Shown: one piece after another, positions 51,008-60,307 of the stretch | How the letters are laid out: each line of letters opens with the position of its first letter | How positions within the stretch are numbered: position 1 is the stretch's first letter | Assembly (NCBI GenBank): GCA_964600235.1 | Contig: CAZRIV010000010.1 | Coordinates: forward strand, 1-64,000 | Reading direction: 5' to 3' | Source: MWEI01 sp964600235 | Lineage (GTDB): Bacteria > Desulfobacterota > Desulfomonilia > UBA1062 | Length of the DNA stretch: 64,000 nucleotides | Translations under genes and position numbers: made by a program | The notes under the pieces: generated by a model | What the model was told of the DNA's origin: nothing | Databases searched by the model: none | What the model saw: the letters and a program-made list of their open reading frames with translations, nothing else

Positions 51008-52351
51008 TCAGAAGGCCTTGTCTCCTGCTGCACGCCCTCCGGCTGCGGAGATGAAGCATGCCCCGCTGCTGCTGCCACCGCCGTCGGTAGTCTGTTCATC
51101 TTCCGTGGTGAATGACACTGAATAATCCGATTTCATTGAATTTCCGGCAAGATCCTTAATGCCGTTGCTCCCACCGGTCAGGGTCAGCGTATAGGCCGTA
51201 GAATAAGCGTCTGAACCACGCACAGAGACCACCATACCATTCTGGGAGAGACTGACATCAGCGGGAACCGTTGTCGTGCCGGATTTCAAAATTATTGTTG
51301 AGCTGTTGACGGTTGCCCTATCGATCTTCTCGGTTAACGAGAACTCAATGGGGGTCAACACATAGGCCTTTCCATCGATCCCCTCGATCTTTGCATTATT
51401 GACAACGGGTGGTATCAGGTCCGGCCTGGTGAAGGTAACCATTATGCCGTTTTTGCATGCGAAGTAAACCTTTCCCGATGTGCTCCCCCATACCGCATTG
51501 ATGTCGACGAGGGTCGAATTTCCAAGCTTGCTCCATGTATTCCCGTCGTAATGATAGACCGCGCCGTAATCCCCTGCAGCAAAGACGTCGCTGGCACTGC
51601 TTCCCCAGAGAGTGTTGAGTGCAATGCCGCTGGAAGCAGTCGCGAGTCCCCATATCGATCCATCGTAGTGCAGTATTTCCCCGTATGATCCTGCCGCATA
51701 GATATCAGAGGCGGATGATCCCCATAAGGCGCGGAGGTCCTGTCCGGTTCCTATGCCCAATGAGTTCCATTGAGTGCCGTTAAAATGGAATAGGCTGCCA
51801 ATGTCTCCGCCCGTGTATACGTCATCTGCTGAACTGCCCCATATGCAGTTAAGGTCCAGCGTTGTGATGGAAGGGGTCAACAGATGCCATGATGCCGATG
51901 TCCCATTCGACCTTATTATTGTTCCCAACGAACCTACGGCGAAGATGTCGGTGGCAGATGCCCCCCAGACCGCATTGATGGTGTTGGCGTTCAATATGGC
52001 ATAACTCGACCATCCGAGATAGTCGTTCAAGAAATCAATAAAGATCATGCATTGTTCGCCTGCGGTTATTACCTGTACATCGGGGAATCCCCAAAGGGAA
52101 GTGAGATCGACCATGGGAGTACTGCTTTGTATCTGGGCGTCTATGGTCCAGGTTGATCCATCAAAGTGAAGGAGGGTGTTGTTCGCTCCTGCGGCATAGA
52201 TATCATCGTCCGTAGAGCCCCAAACGGCATTGAGATCCTGATAGGGTGGGATGTTGACCGCTTGCCAGTCTTCCGCCCAAGAACCCGGAAGAGGCAAGAC
52301 AAGAACAAGGAATAATGCACTCAGCGCACCTAAGAGCAGTTTTGACCTCAT
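51008..52351 (-). CDS. Secreted beta-propeller protein with Ig-like domain
   Basis: 447 residues. Signal peptide (LLLGALSALFLVLVLPLPGSWA). Seven repeats of the type NAVWGSTDDDIYAAGANNTL (consensus WGSSxxDIYAxG) span about residues 40-310 and probably form a seven-bladed propeller. A Big_5-like Ig domain follows (PPVVNNAKIEGIDG, TAYTLTLTGGSNGIKDLAGN), then a Gly/Ser linker and a short tail GACFISAAGG. I chose ATG 52351 because AAAGGA lies six bases upstream; earlier ATGs exist. The tail resembles Cys-containing end motifs of other secreted proteins of these bacteria, but its role is unknown. Confidence 0.75.
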   Translation of the reverse strand: MRSKLLLGALSALFLVLVLPLPGSWAEDWQAVNIPPYQDLNAVWGSTDDDIYAAGANNTLLHFDGSTWTIDAQIQSSTPMVDLTSLWGFPDVQVITAGEQCMIFIDFLNDYLGWSSYAILNANTINAVWGASATDIFAVGSLGTIIRSNGTSASWHLLTPSITTLDLNCIWGSSADDVYTGGDIGSLFHFNGTQWNSLGIGTGQDLRALWGSSASDIYAAGSYGEILHYDGSIWGLATASSGIALNTLWGSSASDVFAAGDYGAVYHYDGNTWSKLGNSTLVDINAVWGSTSGKVYFACKNGIMVTFTRPDLIPPVVNNAKIEGIDGKAYVLTPIEFSLTEKIDRATVNSSTIILKSGTTTVPADVSLSQNGMVVSVRGSDAYSTAYTLTLTGGSNGIKDLAGNSMKSDYSVSFTTEDEQTTDGGGSSSGACFISAAGGRAAGDKAF

Positions 52352-52542
52352 AGTGTATCCTTTCATGGAATGCCCAAGCATGGTCTGGTCTGTTTCAATA
52401 TCCATGAATAATAAGTCCGACCTTTGTTCTTTTCAATTCTTTTCTCTGCAAAAGCCGATTCATGTGAATATCAGTGGAAGGAAGAGAGGAGGGGACGTTG
52501 TCGAGCCCAACGGCATTATCTCTGTGCCGGGAGGCTTTCGTA

Positions 52543-54099
52543 TCATTGATGATGGATAGTCAGCTTGTCTCCGGGCTTGATCCCTGCAGTGGGGTTAAGT
52601 CGGTTCCAGCGAAGGATATCCATGGTGGAAACATCGAATTGTCTTGATATTCCCCAGAGGGTGTCCCCCTTTTTAACCTTGTAATTTGTTGATTTTGCAT
52701 GGGCATGCTTGTTTTTTGAAGCAGGGATGACAAGGGTCGACCCTGGCTGAATAAGAGCAGGGTCCTTCAGGTCATTCGCGCTGATGATGTCTTCCACTGA
52801 AACCCCATAATCGCCCGATATGCCTTTCAGCGTCTCTCCACTGGCCACCGTATGGATCCGTCTCTTTTTCGAACTAACCTTGGAAGCGACCTGGTCGGGG
52901 CCCTCGGGTATGATAATGGTTTTGCCGATGGGCAATCCCTTTTTGGGAGAAATCCGGTTTGCCCCGGCAATGGCATTCACGCTCGACGAGTATTTTCTGG
53001 CAAGGGAATACAAGGTGTCTCCCTTGCGCACGGTGTGGGTGATGTACTCATGGGGGTCATCATCCGTATCCGACTGGGCGGCATGTCCCTTTTTCGATGA
53101 TGCCGTGGCGGCCTTACGGCTCTTCTCCCTTGAGGAGATCGGGATTGCATCCGTGATAAAATCGGGTTTGTTCGTGGCATACGGCCCGATACCGCCGTTT
53201 GACCTGGCGATATTGCTCATATATTCCGGGGAGTCCACGCCTTCGGGCATCCCGCTACCGGTCTCCTGAGGCGGGTCCGGTAGCCCGTAGGCTTCACGGT
53301 TATTGGCAAGGACGACTGTGGCGATATATTTGGGCACATAGTCGATGGTTTCGGATTTGATGTCCATGGACCTGTTTATATCCCAGTATGTGTATATGCC
53401 ATGGTTTTTCATGAGGCGGATGATGGTCCCTTCCCCAGCATTATATGCGGCGATGGCCAGATACCAGTCGCCGAAGATCGAGTAGAGGTGCTTCAGATAT
53501 TGTGCCGCGGCATGGGTCGATTTTTCCAGGTGCTTTCGCTCGTCCACATACCTGTTTACCTGCAGGCCGTATCTCTTTGCCGTGTCGGGAATAAACTGCC
53601 AGTAGCCCGTTGCCCCGGAGCATGATACGGCATGCGGGTTGGCATTGCTCTCCACCAGGCACAGGTAGACCATGTCCTTGGGGATCCCGTACTGTTTGAA
53701 TATCCCCTCCATGGTGGGGCGTATCTTGTCAAGCCTCGACAGAGAACTTTTGAACGCAGAGCGATCTTTTACGGAGAGGCGCTCGATCCATGTCTGCACG
53801 GATGGATTGATCTCATGTCCGGTAAGGCCATCCTTTCTCTTTTGGAGTGTGACGCTCGGTTGAACAGACTCGATCTCCCTGTCTGTTTCCGGAATTGTTG
53901 CTTGTGGTTTTTCTGAAATCTGAGGTGACTCGGGATTTTTGTCGGTCTGCTCTGGCTGTGTCATCGGTTCCTGGATTGAGCTGAGATCCAGGACCTGACT
54001 AGGCGGATGTGGCGGCGGGTAGTTGTAGTGGAGGTTGTGTGAGCATCCGAGCAGTACAGACACAAGGATATACACATAAATTGCCCTCAAAGAAATCAT
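52543..54099 (-). CDS. Membrane-bound lytic murein transglycosylase, MltD-like, with three LysM repeats
   Basis: 518 residues. A lipoprotein signal (AIYVYILVSVLLGCSH; lipidated Cys about residue 18), an SLT domain with catalytic Glu in LVESNANPHAVSCSGATGYW followed by YNAGEGTIIRLM, and three C-terminal LysM motifs (VRKGDTLYSLARKY, VASGETLKGISGDY, VKKGDTLWGISRQF). It cleaves glycan strands in peptidoglycan. ATG 54099 fits the GGAGG nine bases before it. A Lys/Ser-rich linker separates the catalytic and LysM parts. Confidence 0.93.
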   Translation of the reverse strand: MISLRAIYVYILVSVLLGCSHNLHYNYPPPHPPSQVLDLSSIQEPMTQPEQTDKNPESPQISEKPQATIPETDREIESVQPSVTLQKRKDGLTGHEINPSVQTWIERLSVKDRSAFKSSLSRLDKIRPTMEGIFKQYGIPKDMVYLCLVESNANPHAVSCSGATGYWQFIPDTAKRYGLQVNRYVDERKHLEKSTHAAAQYLKHLYSIFGDWYLAIAAYNAGEGTIIRLMKNHGIYTYWDINRSMDIKSETIDYVPKYIATVVLANNREAYGLPDPPQETGSGMPEGVDSPEYMSNIARSNGGIGPYATNKPDFITDAIPISSREKSRKAATASSKKGHAAQSDTDDDPHEYITHTVRKGDTLYSLARKYSSSVNAIAGANRISPKKGLPIGKTIIIPEGPDQVASKVSSKKRRIHTVASGETLKGISGDYGVSVEDIISANDLKDPALIQPGSTLVIPASKNKHAHAKSTNYKVKKGDTLWGISRQFDVSTMDILRWNRLNPTAGIKPGDKLTIHHQ

Positions 54100-54242
54100 C
54101 CCCATTAACCTCCGAACTTGTGATTTTTTACCTGGAAAGGATGAAACCTTCAACCTTTTTTTTCATCTAAAAATACGGATTGTTGGTTCCGATAGATTTA
54201 TTGGGCGCTTAAGATACTTTTCATAAAGGAGATAAATGACAA

Positions 54243-55100
54243 ATGCAACTGCCGATAGTTCAAAATAATACTGTTTCATCGCTCATTGCCAAATTTGACA
54301 GGTTGCCGACCCTGAGCAAAGAGGAAGAATTCGACCTTGCTCGACGCTTAAGGGAAGATAATGATATCGATGCCGCCCAGAGGCTGATCACCGCAAACCT
54401 GCGCAACGTGGTCCGTATCGCCATGGACTACGGGGGTTATGGTCTGCCCATGGAGGATATCATACAGGAGGGCACCATCGGGTTGATGATAGCGGTGAAG
54501 AAGTTCGACCCCTACAAGGGGTACAGGCTCATGACCTATGCCGTGTGGTGGATCAAGGCAATGATCCACGACCACATCCTCAGGTTCTACTCCCAGGTGA
54601 AGCTGGGAACGACCAAACTGCAGAAGAGGCTCTTTTACGGGCTCAACAGGATGTCGGCCGAGGAGGATGTGGCCGATGAGCACATCACCGAGAAGTCTCA
54701 TGCCCTTTCCGCACGGCTCGATGCGGACCCTCATGCCGTAGAAGAAATCATATCCAGGCTCTCCAACAGGGACCAGTCCCTCGACAGTCCCATGACCGAC
54801 GGCAGCGACACGAGTTTCCTTGATTTTCTGGTGGACACCAGGGAAAATCCCGAAGATAGGGTCATTGAATCGCAACGGGCAAATTATGTGAAAAGCCAGA
54901 TAGATTCAGCCCTGGAAAAGCTCTCTGAGCGTGAGCAGGAAATAGCCCGTCAGCGGCTTATGGCAGAGAATCCTTTGACGCTCGATGACTTGGGCAGGCA
55001 GTATGCCATATCCAAAGAAAGGGTGAGACAGATCGAGAGCAATGTGAAGGTCAAGCTTAAAAAGGCCCTCGCTGGCAATCTCGAGTTAATGCTGCCATAG
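54243..55100 (+). CDS. rpoH: RNA polymerase heat-shock sigma factor RpoH (sigma-32)
   Basis: 285 residues. Region 2 (LITANLRNVVRIAMDYGGYG; MTYAVWWIKAMI for -10 recognition), then the stretch QKRLFYGLN resembling the RpoH box, then a region 4 HTH (LDDLGRQYAISKERVRQIES). The RpoH box argues for the heat-shock factor rather than sigma-70 or sigma-S. Ribosome site AAAGGAG. hsp20 follows 22 bases later. Confidence 0.93.
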   Translation: MQLPIVQNNTVSSLIAKFDRLPTLSKEEEFDLARRLREDNDIDAAQRLITANLRNVVRIAMDYGGYGLPMEDIIQEGTIGLMIAVKKFDPYKGYRLMTYAVWWIKAMIHDHILRFYSQVKLGTTKLQKRLFYGLNRMSAEEDVADEHITEKSHALSARLDADPHAVEEIISRLSNRDQSLDSPMTDGSDTSFLDFLVDTRENPEDRVIESQRANYVKSQIDSALEKLSEREQEIARQRLMAENPLTLDDLGRQYAISKERVRQIESNVKVKLKKALAGNLELMLP

Positions 55101-55122
55101 GAACACATTCAGGGGCATTTTC

Positions 55123-55569
55123 ATGACAACGTACAAGAAGCCGTTTGCCGGGGATCTGTTGCTGCTTCAGGACAGGATGAACAGGGTTTTTGAGGAGAGT
55201 CTGAGGGAAAGCGGGATATCACGTGATCCGGGCCAGTGGGTGCCCCATGTGGACATGTTCGAGGACGATGCCTCCCTAGTGCTCAAGGCCGAGCTGCCAG
55301 GGGTGAAACGGGAGGATATCGTACTCGATATTACGGACGGCGTCCTCACCATCAGCGGGAAAAAGCCCCTTGAACATGAGGAGATGGCTGAGAATTTCCA
55401 TGTGGTGGAGCGCCAATACGGCTTTTTCAAAAGATCGTTTCCCGTGCCGGGGGTCGTTGATCTGAGCAGCGTCGAGGCGAGCTACCACTCGGGCGTACTG
55501 GAGATAATCCTGCCGAAGCCATCGTTTTCAAGTTCGAGAAGGATACCCATTATCAAGGAATGCGACTGA
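55123..55569 (+). CDS. Hsp20 / alpha-crystallin family small heat-shock protein
   Basis: 148 residues. The alpha-crystallin domain spans about 38-135: VPHVDMFEDDASLVLKAELP, GVLTISGKKPLE, and the FKRSFPVPGVVD end, with the I-x-I-like tail IPII. ATP-independent holdase chaperone. It follows rpoH closely, so the heat-shock factor and one of its usual targets are co-located; they may share a transcript. It overlaps the convergent rsmG by 17 bases. Confidence 0.93.
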   Translation: MTTYKKPFAGDLLLLQDRMNRVFEESLRESGISRDPGQWVPHVDMFEDDASLVLKAELPGVKREDIVLDITDGVLTISGKKPLEHEEMAENFHVVERQYGFFKRSFPVPGVVDLSSVEASYHSGVLEIILPKPSFSSSRRIPIIKECD

Positions 55570-56095
55570 ATATACCAAGGTTGAGGGTATGTTCTGGGTT
55601 TTTCCGACTTATAATATCGACCCTCATGAAGTCCCTGGCGAGGTCCGGCGTGTCTCCGGTAAAGAGGTAGTAGAGTCTCCCGTTTTTTCTCAGGATCTTC
55701 CGACAGACATGGACAAGGGTCGATAGCGGTGAAAACGATCGGGCCAGGATCGCATCGAATTGCCCCACAGTGTCGTGCCGGGGGTCGTGAGCAAGGATCT
55801 CCACGCCTTCCAGCTGAATGGCCTCGATAACATGCTGGAGAAAGGTGCACTTCTTGACGCTCCGTTCAATGAGGAAGAGTTGCGAATGGGGATGGAGGAG
55901 CTTGTAGGGAATGGCAGGAAGACCTGATCCCGAGCCGAGATCTGCAATAACGGGTTCATCAATCCGCATGAGGAGCGGCAGCATGACCTCGAGTTCATGT
56001 TCGATGCCCTCAAGCATGGCAGGACCCATAAGATGGAGCCTGCCGTTATACCGCCTCAACTCCCGGATCCATATGGCAAGTTTCTGATCCATCAT
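55553..56095 (-). CDS. rsmG: 16S rRNA (guanine-527-N7) methyltransferase
   Basis: 180 residues, slightly short for GidB/RsmG (about 205). SAM site IADLGSGSGLPAIPYKLLHP, IERSVKKCTFLQHV and DAILARSFSPLSTLV are the family signatures. It methylates G527 in the 530 loop. Start ATG overlaps the mnmE stop (ATGATG). Last gene of the rpmH operon. Confidence 0.93.
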   Translation of the reverse strand: MMDQKLAIWIRELRRYNGRLHLMGPAMLEGIEHELEVMLPLLMRIDEPVIADLGSGSGLPAIPYKLLHPHSQLFLIERSVKKCTFLQHVIEAIQLEGVEILAHDPRHDTVGQFDAILARSFSPLSTLVHVCRKILRKNGRLYYLFTGDTPDLARDFMRVDIISRKNPEHTLNLGIFSRIP

Positions 56096-57405
56096 TTACC
56101 TATGCAGAAGCGGGAGAAAATCCGCTCGAGGATGTCATCATCAATGTCTTCACCCGTCATCTGTCCGAGATACCTTACCGCCTGAGCAAGGTCAATTGTG
56201 AGCACGTCCTCCGTATGCCCATCCCGAATCGTATTCAGGCATGAGTGGATGGACCCGAGCACCCTGCCCAGAAGATATGTGTGTCTTTCCAGGAATACCA
56301 GTGCCCTGTCATGGTGGAAGGTCCTTCTCATTGCCGTGAGCAGGTCCTCGATGCCGAGGCGGCATTTTGCCGAAACGCTTACCGTATCATACCCCGGAAA
56401 CGGCTCCCGCGGTTTTTCGAGGAGATCCTTCTTGTTCATAACCACGATAGTTCTTTGGGCCAGGGAGAGCCACTGTTTCTCATGGGGCCTGATCCCTTCC
56501 CGTGCGTCTACTACATAGAGAACGAGGTTCGACGACCTTAGTGCCTCCATGGTTTTTTCCACGCCCATCCGCTCAGGACCCGATGTCGTTTCCCTGATGC
56601 CTGCGGTATCGTGGAAGATAAAGTCCAGCCCGCCCAGGTTCAGGTGCTCCCTGATCACATCGCGGGTTGTTCCCTCCTCATGGTGGACTATGGCCCTGTC
56701 ATACCCGAGAATCGCGTTGAAAAGAGATGACTTGCCCACATTCGGCAATCCGGCAATAGTCGTTACGATGCCGTCATAGATGTTCTTTGCCTGGTCCGTA
56801 TCCTTGAGGAGTTCCGAGATCTGAGAACCCGTTTCTGTGAGTTTATTGAGAACCGCATCCCGGTCCACGGATTCATCCTCAGTTATGAAGGATGCCTCGA
56901 TATCGGCAAGCAGCGCCAGCAGGTCTTCTCTCATGGCCCTGACCCGGTGGGAAAGCTCGCCCCCCAGCATGGCATGTGCCATGGAGCACCCGGAAGTGCT
57001 TGATGATCCGATCAGTGCGCCAACGGCCTCGGCTTGTATAAGGTCCATCTTGCCGTTGAAAAAGGCCTTCCTGGTGAATTCCCCCTTGTGGGCCAGGCGG
57101 GCGAGCCCGGTGGATGAGACGGCCTCCATGATCCTGTCCACAACCAGAGGATTGCCGTGACAGCTTATCTCTACGAGATCTTCGCCGGTATATGAGTTGG
57201 GACCGGGATGGAACGCGATCATGGCCCGGTCGATGACGACACCGGCCTGGTCGATGATCGATGAGAGGGACTGGGAGTGTGGAGCAATCCTGGCATGAGG
57301 GCTGATCGTCTTTATGATATCAAGGGTATACACGCCGCTTATGCGGACAATGCTGATGGCGCCGTAACCCCGGGGGGTGGATTCGGCATAGATGGTTTCC
57401 GTTAT
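56092..57405 (-). CDS. mnmE: tRNA uridine-5-carboxymethylaminomethyl GTPase MnmE, non-standard start
   Basis: 437 residues if begun at ATA 57405. With MnmG it makes cmnm5U at tRNA wobble U34. N-terminal tetrahydrofolate domain (STPRGYGAISIVRISG), embedded G domain (GLPNVGKSSLFNAI; EEGTTRDVI; NKKDLL) and the C-terminal FCIGK with the catalytic Cys. The conserved N-terminus extends upstream of the first standard start (GTG 57333), yet between it and the in-frame TGA upstream there is no ATG, GTG or TTG. ATA at 57405 overlaps the jag stop (ATAA) and has GAGGAAGG ten bases before it, so AUA or a neighbouring AUC start is proposed. Confidence 0.9.
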   Translation of the reverse strand: MTETIYAESTPRGYGAISIVRISGVYTLDIIKTISPHARIAPHSQSLSSIIDQAGVVIDRAMIAFHPGPNSYTGEDLVEISCHGNPLVVDRIMEAVSSTGLARLAHKGEFTRKAFFNGKMDLIQAEAVGALIGSSSTSGCSMAHAMLGGELSHRVRAMREDLLALLADIEASFITEDESVDRDAVLNKLTETGSQISELLKDTDQAKNIYDGIVTTIAGLPNVGKSSLFNAILGYDRAIVHHEEGTTRDVIREHLNLGGLDFIFHDTAGIRETTSGPERMGVEKTMEALRSSNLVLYVVDAREGIRPHEKQWLSLAQRTIVVMNKKDLLEKPREPFPGYDTVSVSAKCRLGIEDLLTAMRRTFHHDRALVFLERHTYLLGRVLGSIHSCLNTIRDGHTEDVLTIDLAQAVRYLGQMTGEDIDDDILERIFSRFCIGK

Positions 57406-58130
57406 TGTCTCGATGCCTTCCTCGGTACAATGACAACTCTTTTGTAAATACCATCGCCGATACTCTTGGTATTCAACCCATTCTCGTTCTTGAGTGCAAG
57501 GTGGATGATCCGCCGGTCATAAGGGTTCATCTTTTCCAGGGAGATGGACTGGCCGGTGCGTCTGGCCTTCTGTCCCATTTTCAATGCCATGGACTTGAGG
57601 TAATTGACATGCCTCTGGCGATACCCCTCCGTGTCCAGCGTTATATAGGCAGGTTCCTGTCTTGACTTGTTTACGATTCTGTTTACGATGAACTGCAAAG
57701 AATCGAGTGTCTGGCCGTGTTTGCCGATGATAAGCCCCGATCCGTCCCCCATGATCTCCAGGAGACCGTCTTCGCGGATGTTTACCTCCGTGGTCATGTT
57801 CATGCGTTTAAGGAGTTCGCTGACAATTTCTTTTGCCTCGGTGAGCAGTTTCGGTGGCAGCGACTGGACATCATTGCTCGTAGCCTCAACAGGGCCGGCC
57901 GGGGCTGTTGCAGTCGCTTCTGCCCCAACCGCTTGCGGTTTCGTGGCGGTTTCCACATGTCTTGCCAGTATCTTGGCAGATTTGGTCCCGACAATACCGA
58001 AGAGCCCCTTGGAGCCTTCAGAGATTATCTTGATTTCAAGGTCTTCAAAATCGACATGAAAGGTCTTCATGGCGAGGATGACGGCTTCGTCTACGGTCTT
58101 GGCTTCAAATTCTCTGAAATCCCCTTCCAT
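57402..58130 (-). CDS. jag: RNA-binding protein Jag/KhpB
   Basis: 242 residues. A Jag-N domain (FEAKTVDEAVILAMKTFHVD), an Ala/Thr-rich linker (about 75-105), a KH domain (GSGLIIGKHGQTLDSLQFIV with the GxxG loop) and an R3H domain (YDRRIIHLALKNENG). It binds RNA and is linked to cell-wall and translation control. It lies nine bases after yidC, the usual order. Its last codons contain the ribosome site proposed for mnmE. Confidence 0.93.
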   Translation of the reverse strand: MEGDFREFEAKTVDEAVILAMKTFHVDFEDLEIKIISEGSKGLFGIVGTKSAKILARHVETATKPQAVGAEATATAPAGPVEATSNDVQSLPPKLLTEAKEIVSELLKRMNMTTEVNIREDGLLEIMGDGSGLIIGKHGQTLDSLQFIVNRIVNKSRQEPAYITLDTEGYRQRHVNYLKSMALKMGQKARRTGQSISLEKMNPYDRRIIHLALKNENGLNTKSIGDGIYKRVVIVPRKASRQ

Positions 58131-58139
58131 TCTTTTCTC

Positions 58140-59732
58140 CTATACGTGCTTCCTGTTTATATAAGCCTGCTGGACGATCGAGAGGATATTGCTCACAAGC
58201 CAGTATATGACCAGCCCTGACGGGAAATTGAGGAACATGAAGGTAAAAAGTACGGGCATGAAGAGCATGACCTTCTGCTGCATGGGATCGCCGGTGGTGG
58301 GCGTCATCTTCTGCATGACAAACTGGCTTGCACCCATGAGGATCGGGGTGATGTAATAGGGGTCGCTGGCCGAAAGGTCAGGAAGCCAGGTTCCGAAAAT
58401 ATGAAACGGGGTGTGTCTCAGTTCGATGGCCTGGTAGAACACCTTGTACAGGGCAAAGAGTATGGGGATCTGGAGCAGCATGGGCAGACAGCCGCCCATG
58501 GGGTTTATCTTGTGCTCCTGATAGAGCCGCATGAGCTCCTGATTCATTTTCTGCTTGTCGTCCTTGTACTGCTGCTGGATCTCCTTCATGAGCGGCTGGA
58601 TCTTCTGGAGTTCCTTCATGGAGGTGAAGCTCTTGAGCGTAAGGGGATAGAGCAGGATCTTTATAATGATGGTCAGGATGATGATGGTCCAGCCATAACT
58701 TCCCACATACTTGTAGATCCAGTTCATGGACATGAGAAGCGGCTTGGCTATGATGTCGAAGAATCCGAAATCCAGTGCCTTGCTCAGATTGTAACCGGCC
58801 GCTTCCAGAGGCTTCAGCTCCTTGGGGCCCAGGAAGATGAGGTTGTCCTTTATCAGGGAGCCTCCCGGCTGGATGGTGTAAGGAGCAAAGGCGTAGTGAA
58901 GCGCAACGTTTCTCTCATCGGGCCGCTTTATGATGAGCGTAGTGCTGGCAGCGGTCCTGGGGACGATGGTCTGGAGGAAGTACTTGTCTTCGAACCCGAA
59001 CCAGTGAATTTCTCCGGTGAAATCGCGATAGCTCCCGACGGTCTTCACCTTGTCGACCTTGAACTCCTCAAGGTGCTTGCCATTCAGGAGCACCGGGCCC
59101 TCAAAGGCATAGCCGCCGCTTTTTTCATCCACCTTGTAGGCGATGTTGAAAACGATCTCGCCCGAGACGGATACTGCTGACGGGGTATGGTTCTCCATAA
59201 TCGCCTGGTATCCCAGTTGGTAGGTCTTGGGGTCGATGGTGAAGACCTTTTTCAGGGCGAGGCCCTGGGATATCTGGCTGCGGAACTCGATGACCTGGGG
59301 TCTGTCCGTGACATTCAGAGAACCCTGCTGCGGGAATTCATACACAAGGCCCGCATCCGAGAAGCCCCCGGAAAGCGCGAGGCCCGGCATGGGGGATCTG
59401 ATGATCTCCACGGGTTTTGCATCCTTTCCCATGGTGGTAAGGTATTTCTTCAGTTTCAATGATACGATCCGTGCCCCCTTTGTGCTGAACGTAGCCGTGT
59501 ACAGGGGTGTGTCTACCGTGATATTCCTTTCTGCCTCGCCGACAATCGAAGGGGCGGCAGCCGGCGTTATCTCCACGGGCTTTGCCGGCTGAACCGGCTG
59601 GGCTGGTGCAGTTGCCTGAGGTTGAGGTTTCGACTCGGGGGCGGGTTTTATCTTTGTCTGGTCGAACAGAATGCCCCAGCCGAACAGAATGGCCATTGAT
59701 AAGACTATGGCAAGCAGGGTCCTTTTTTCCAT
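58140..59732 (-). CDS. yidC: Membrane protein insertase YidC (Gram-negative form)
   Basis: 530 residues. N-terminal helix (LLAIVLSMAILFGWGILF), a large periplasmic beta domain (about 60-320), then the conserved five-helix insertase core (YVGSYGWTIIILTIIIKILL; MKELQKIQPLMKEIQQQYK; NPMGGCLPMLLQIPILFALY). It inserts inner-membrane proteins with or without SecYEG. Between yidD and jag. Confidence 0.96.
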   Translation of the reverse strand: MEKRTLLAIVLSMAILFGWGILFDQTKIKPAPESKPQPQATAPAQPVQPAKPVEITPAAAPSIVGEAERNITVDTPLYTATFSTKGARIVSLKLKKYLTTMGKDAKPVEIIRSPMPGLALSGGFSDAGLVYEFPQQGSLNVTDRPQVIEFRSQISQGLALKKVFTIDPKTYQLGYQAIMENHTPSAVSVSGEIVFNIAYKVDEKSGGYAFEGPVLLNGKHLEEFKVDKVKTVGSYRDFTGEIHWFGFEDKYFLQTIVPRTAASTTLIIKRPDERNVALHYAFAPYTIQPGGSLIKDNLIFLGPKELKPLEAAGYNLSKALDFGFFDIIAKPLLMSMNWIYKYVGSYGWTIIILTIIIKILLYPLTLKSFTSMKELQKIQPLMKEIQQQYKDDKQKMNQELMRLYQEHKINPMGGCLPMLLQIPILFALYKVFYQAIELRHTPFHIFGTWLPDLSASDPYYITPILMGASQFVMQKMTPTTGDPMQQKVMLFMPVLFTFMFLNFPSGLVIYWLVSNILSIVQQAYINRKHV

Positions 59733-59756
59733 TTCTTCATCATCTCCAGATGGGTA

Positions 59757-59966
59757 TTACACAGGGTCGAATCCGCCTTTGTTATACGGGTTGCAGCGAA
59801 GCACCCTCCAAAGAGCCTTCAGGAGTCCCCGGACAGGGCCATATTTATCAATGGCCAGGGCGGCATATTCCGAGCAGCTTGGGTAAAACCTGCACGAAGG
59901 CGTGAGCAGAGGGGATACGGCCTTCTGATAGACACGTATCAGCGAAATGAGTAAGGCTTTTCCCAT
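59757..59966 (-). CDS. yidD: Membrane protein insertion efficiency factor YidD
   Basis: 69 residues. ISLIRVYQKAVSPLLTPSCR, then PSCSEYAALAI and the CNPYNKGGFDPV end are diagnostic of YidD, a small cytoplasmic-face helper of YidC. It overlaps rnpA by 28 bases. Confidence 0.96.
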   Translation of the reverse strand: MGKALLISLIRVYQKAVSPLLTPSCRFYPSCSEYAALAIDKYGPVRGLLKALWRVLRCNPYNKGGFDPV

Positions 59967-60307
59967 GTGTGTGATCCAATGGCCTTTGCAATTTCCTGGG
60001 TGAGGTCATGGTAGCTTGTGTCTGCCATGTCGTTTTTAGCAATCAGGATAATGTCATGACCTTTCGGAAACAGATGCTTGTTTCTTCTGTAGATCTCCCG
60101 CAAGAGCCTTTTTGTCCTGTTTCTGGCAACCGCACAGCCTATCTTCCTGCTGGCGGTCAGTCCTATACGAACGCGTGGTAGATCGTTCGGAGCAGCAAGG
60201 ATGACCAGGTGTCTCGTGACCAGTCTCGCAACCTTGTTTTTCTCAGCTCTCTTGAATTCAACCCGTTTCCTCAGCCGCTCAGTTCGGGGGAACCTCTCGT
60301 CTGGCAT
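59939..60307 (-). CDS. rnpA: Ribonuclease P protein component
   Basis: 122 residues, basic. Signature ARNRTKRLLREIYRRNK. It binds the RNase P RNA for tRNA 5' maturation. Its ATG overlaps the rpmH stop (TGATG), the tight coupling usual for rpmH-rnpA. Confidence 0.96.
   Translation of the reverse strand: MPDERFPRTERLRKRVEFKRAEKNKVARLVTRHLVILAAPNDLPRVRIGLTASRKIGCAVARNRTKRLLREIYRRNKHLFPKGHDIILIAKNDMADTSYHDLTQEIAKAIGSHTWEKPYSFR

Noticed and set aside
57333..57335. GTG as the start of mnmE
   Set aside because: It would remove the conserved tetrahydrofolate-domain N-terminus (STPRGYGAISIVRISG), which is readable in frame upstream.
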